The position numbers were made by a program, and so were the translations under genes. A DNA stretch of 11,641 nucleotides from Candidatus Saccharimonadota bacterium. Its GTDB lineage: Bacteria; Patescibacteriota; Saccharimonadia; Saccharimonadales; Saccharimonadaceae. Positions 10,852-11,641 of the stretch are shown here, piece by piece. The stretch covers positions 1 to 11,641 of the forward strand of contig DAIDJW010000017.1 of assembly GCA_027451185.1 (NCBI GenBank), written 5' to 3'. The notes beneath the pieces were generated by a model, which worked only from the letters and a program-made list of their open reading frames with translations, was not told where the DNA came from and searched no databases. How positions within the stretch are numbered: the stretch's first letter is position 1; each line of letters starts with the position of its first letter.

Positions 10852-11231
10852 AAGACGACGCGCTACAGGTTTTAAAAAACGCCAAGTTGGGTACTCTAGC
10901 GACAATTAATGCCGACGGTTCACCTTGGGTGACGCCTGTACAGCTATCTTTTACTGACGGCAGTATTAGCTGGCACTCCGGTATTGACGCCATCCATAGC
11001 CGAAACCTAGAACGTGATAGCCGGGTTGCGATTGTTATAGTTGAGTCGAACAATGGACCGTCAAAAGCGGTTTATCTATCATCGCGCGTGCAAATTTCAG
11101 ACCAAAAAACGTTTAATGAGCAGTATCAAAAAACCATGGCGCAGTACCTAGCGCCGATTGGTGAACTGGACGAAACGAAGTCCGAACCAAATCGCTATTA
11201 TTTCAAAGTAAGCGAGGATAGCCTGGTATGA
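10848..11231 (+). CDS. Pyridoxamine 5'-phosphate oxidase-like split-barrel protein
   Basis: A 127-residue protein with the N-terminal signature of the FMN-binding split-barrel superfamily: LKNAKLGTLATINADGSPWVTPVQLSF (about residues 9-35), then ISWHSG, and HSRNLERDSRVAIVIVES at the subunit-interface region. The size fits single-domain PNPOx-like proteins that bind FMN, F420 or heme; the true PdxH length (about 210) and its PLP-contact C-terminus are absent, so vitamin B6 synthesis is unlikely. ATG overlaps pheS (ATGA) and TGA overlaps pheT (ATGA), and GAGG precedes it, so it is translated with the synthetase subunits. Why a flavin-type protein lies between them is unknown. Confidence 0.86.
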   Translation: MKDDALQVLKNAKLGTLATINADGSPWVTPVQLSFTDGSISWHSGIDAIHSRNLERDSRVAIVIVESNNGPSKAVYLSSRVQISDQKTFNEQYQKTMAQYLAPIGELDETKSEPNRYYFKVSEDSLV

Positions 11232-11641
11232 TAATTTCCGTTAATTGGTTGAAAAAGTTTGTTAAAATCGACGCACCGATAGATGATTTAGCTAACTTGA
11301 TTGGTGCTCGGCTAGTCGAAATTGAGAGCGTTAGCGATCTTGGCGCCAAATACTGTGATGTCGTAGTAGCGCGCGTCGTTGAGTGTGACAATCTAGAGGG
11401 CAGCGACCACTTACACGTTACGAAACTCGACGACGGCGGCAGAGTGCCGGATGTTGAACGAGATAATAATGGTCTAGTGCAGGTTGTTTGTGGCGCGCCC
11501 AATGTCGCGGCAGGGCAAATGATCGCTTGGTTGCCGCCAAAATCGGTTGTACCGGAAACTTTTGCAACGGTCGAACCCTTCGTGCTCGGTTCGCGTAAAA
11601 TGTTGGGTGTCATGAGTAACGGTATGATTGCCAGTGCCCGC
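11228..11641 (+). CDS. pheT: Phenylalanyl-tRNA synthetase beta subunit (N-terminal part, cut by window edge)
   Basis: The first 138 codons of PheT. It starts MIISVNWLKKFVKIDAP, the normal N-terminal B1 strand, then runs into the EMAP/tRNA-binding OB domain (about residues 40-138): VVVARVVECDNLEGSDHLHV, QVVCGAPNV and VMSNGMIAS are its conserved blocks. Between the HLHVTKLDDGG strand and LVQVVCGAPNV there are about 10-12 residues more than in typical PheT (GRVPDVERDNNG). I recall a similar insert in Saccharibacteria PheT proteins, from memory only. The ATG lies inside the TGA of the preceding gene. The frame is open to the end of the window. Confidence 0.96.
   Translation, partial: MIISVNWLKKFVKIDAPIDDLANLIGARLVEIESVSDLGAKYCDVVVARVVECDNLEGSDHLHVTKLDDGGRVPDVERDNNGLVQVVCGAPNVAAGQMIAWLPPKSVVPETFATVEPFVLGSRKMLGVMSNGMIASAR

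Noticed and set aside
10571..11613. Minus-strand open frames opposite pheS, the split-barrel gene and pheT
   Set aside because: The plus-strand genes here are unmistakable, and the minus-strand frames lack promoters and recognisable motifs.

Overview
The window reads as a compact bacterial chromosome segment, most likely from the Candidate Phyla Radiation and probably a member of the Saccharibacteria (TM7). This is an inference. It rests on the PheT N-terminal sequence with its insert in the tRNA-binding domain, on very short intergenic gaps, on ATGA-type gene overlaps, and on a strong leaderless-promoter pattern. UGA is used as a stop (end of pheS, end of the split-barrel gene, end of the Nif3-like gene), so the UGA-reassigned CPR lineages are unlikely.

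Layout. (1) 1-1740: a partial minus-strand gene of GH130-like appearance, then an ArsR-type regulator / redox-disulfide protein / ArsP-like permease operon (minus) under an autoregulatory-looking operator that contains the regulator's own start codon. (2) 1811-2545: a nucleotidyltransferase with a helical C-terminal half. (3) about 2680-6066: an AT-richer accessory region with a Nif3-type domain protein plus alpha/beta hydrolase operon, a membrane-anchored protein, a four-helix membrane protein, a SAM methyltransferase and a small coiled-coil protein. It lies between an intact tRNA-Gln(TTG) and a tRNA-Gln-like 3'-end fragment, with a second degenerate fragment between them. All three point the same way, as expected for serial integration at a tRNA 3' end. 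(4) 6210-8284 (plus): a PAP2 phosphatase, a polytopic membrane protein and rmuC. (5) 8348-9175 (minus): an unusual aquaporin-family channel, convergent with rmuC across a bidirectional terminator. (6) 9266-11641 (plus): two small tail-anchored proteins, then pheS, a flavin-type split-barrel protein and pheT (cut by the window edge).

Regulation. First genes of transcription units mostly carry a TATAAT-like -10 exactly 6 or 7 nt upstream of ATG, often with an extended TGn, so their mRNAs should begin at or next to the start codon. Genes inside operons instead carry Shine-Dalgarno sequences or overlap the preceding stop. Three consecutive single-gene units in the accessory region also have an inverted repeat abutting the -10 box, giving a repeated hairpin / -10 / ATG layout. 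The pheS-to-pheT operon joins both phenylalanyl-tRNA synthetase subunits to an inserted FMN-binding-type gene. The ArsR operon looks like a self-contained metalloid or thiol stress module.
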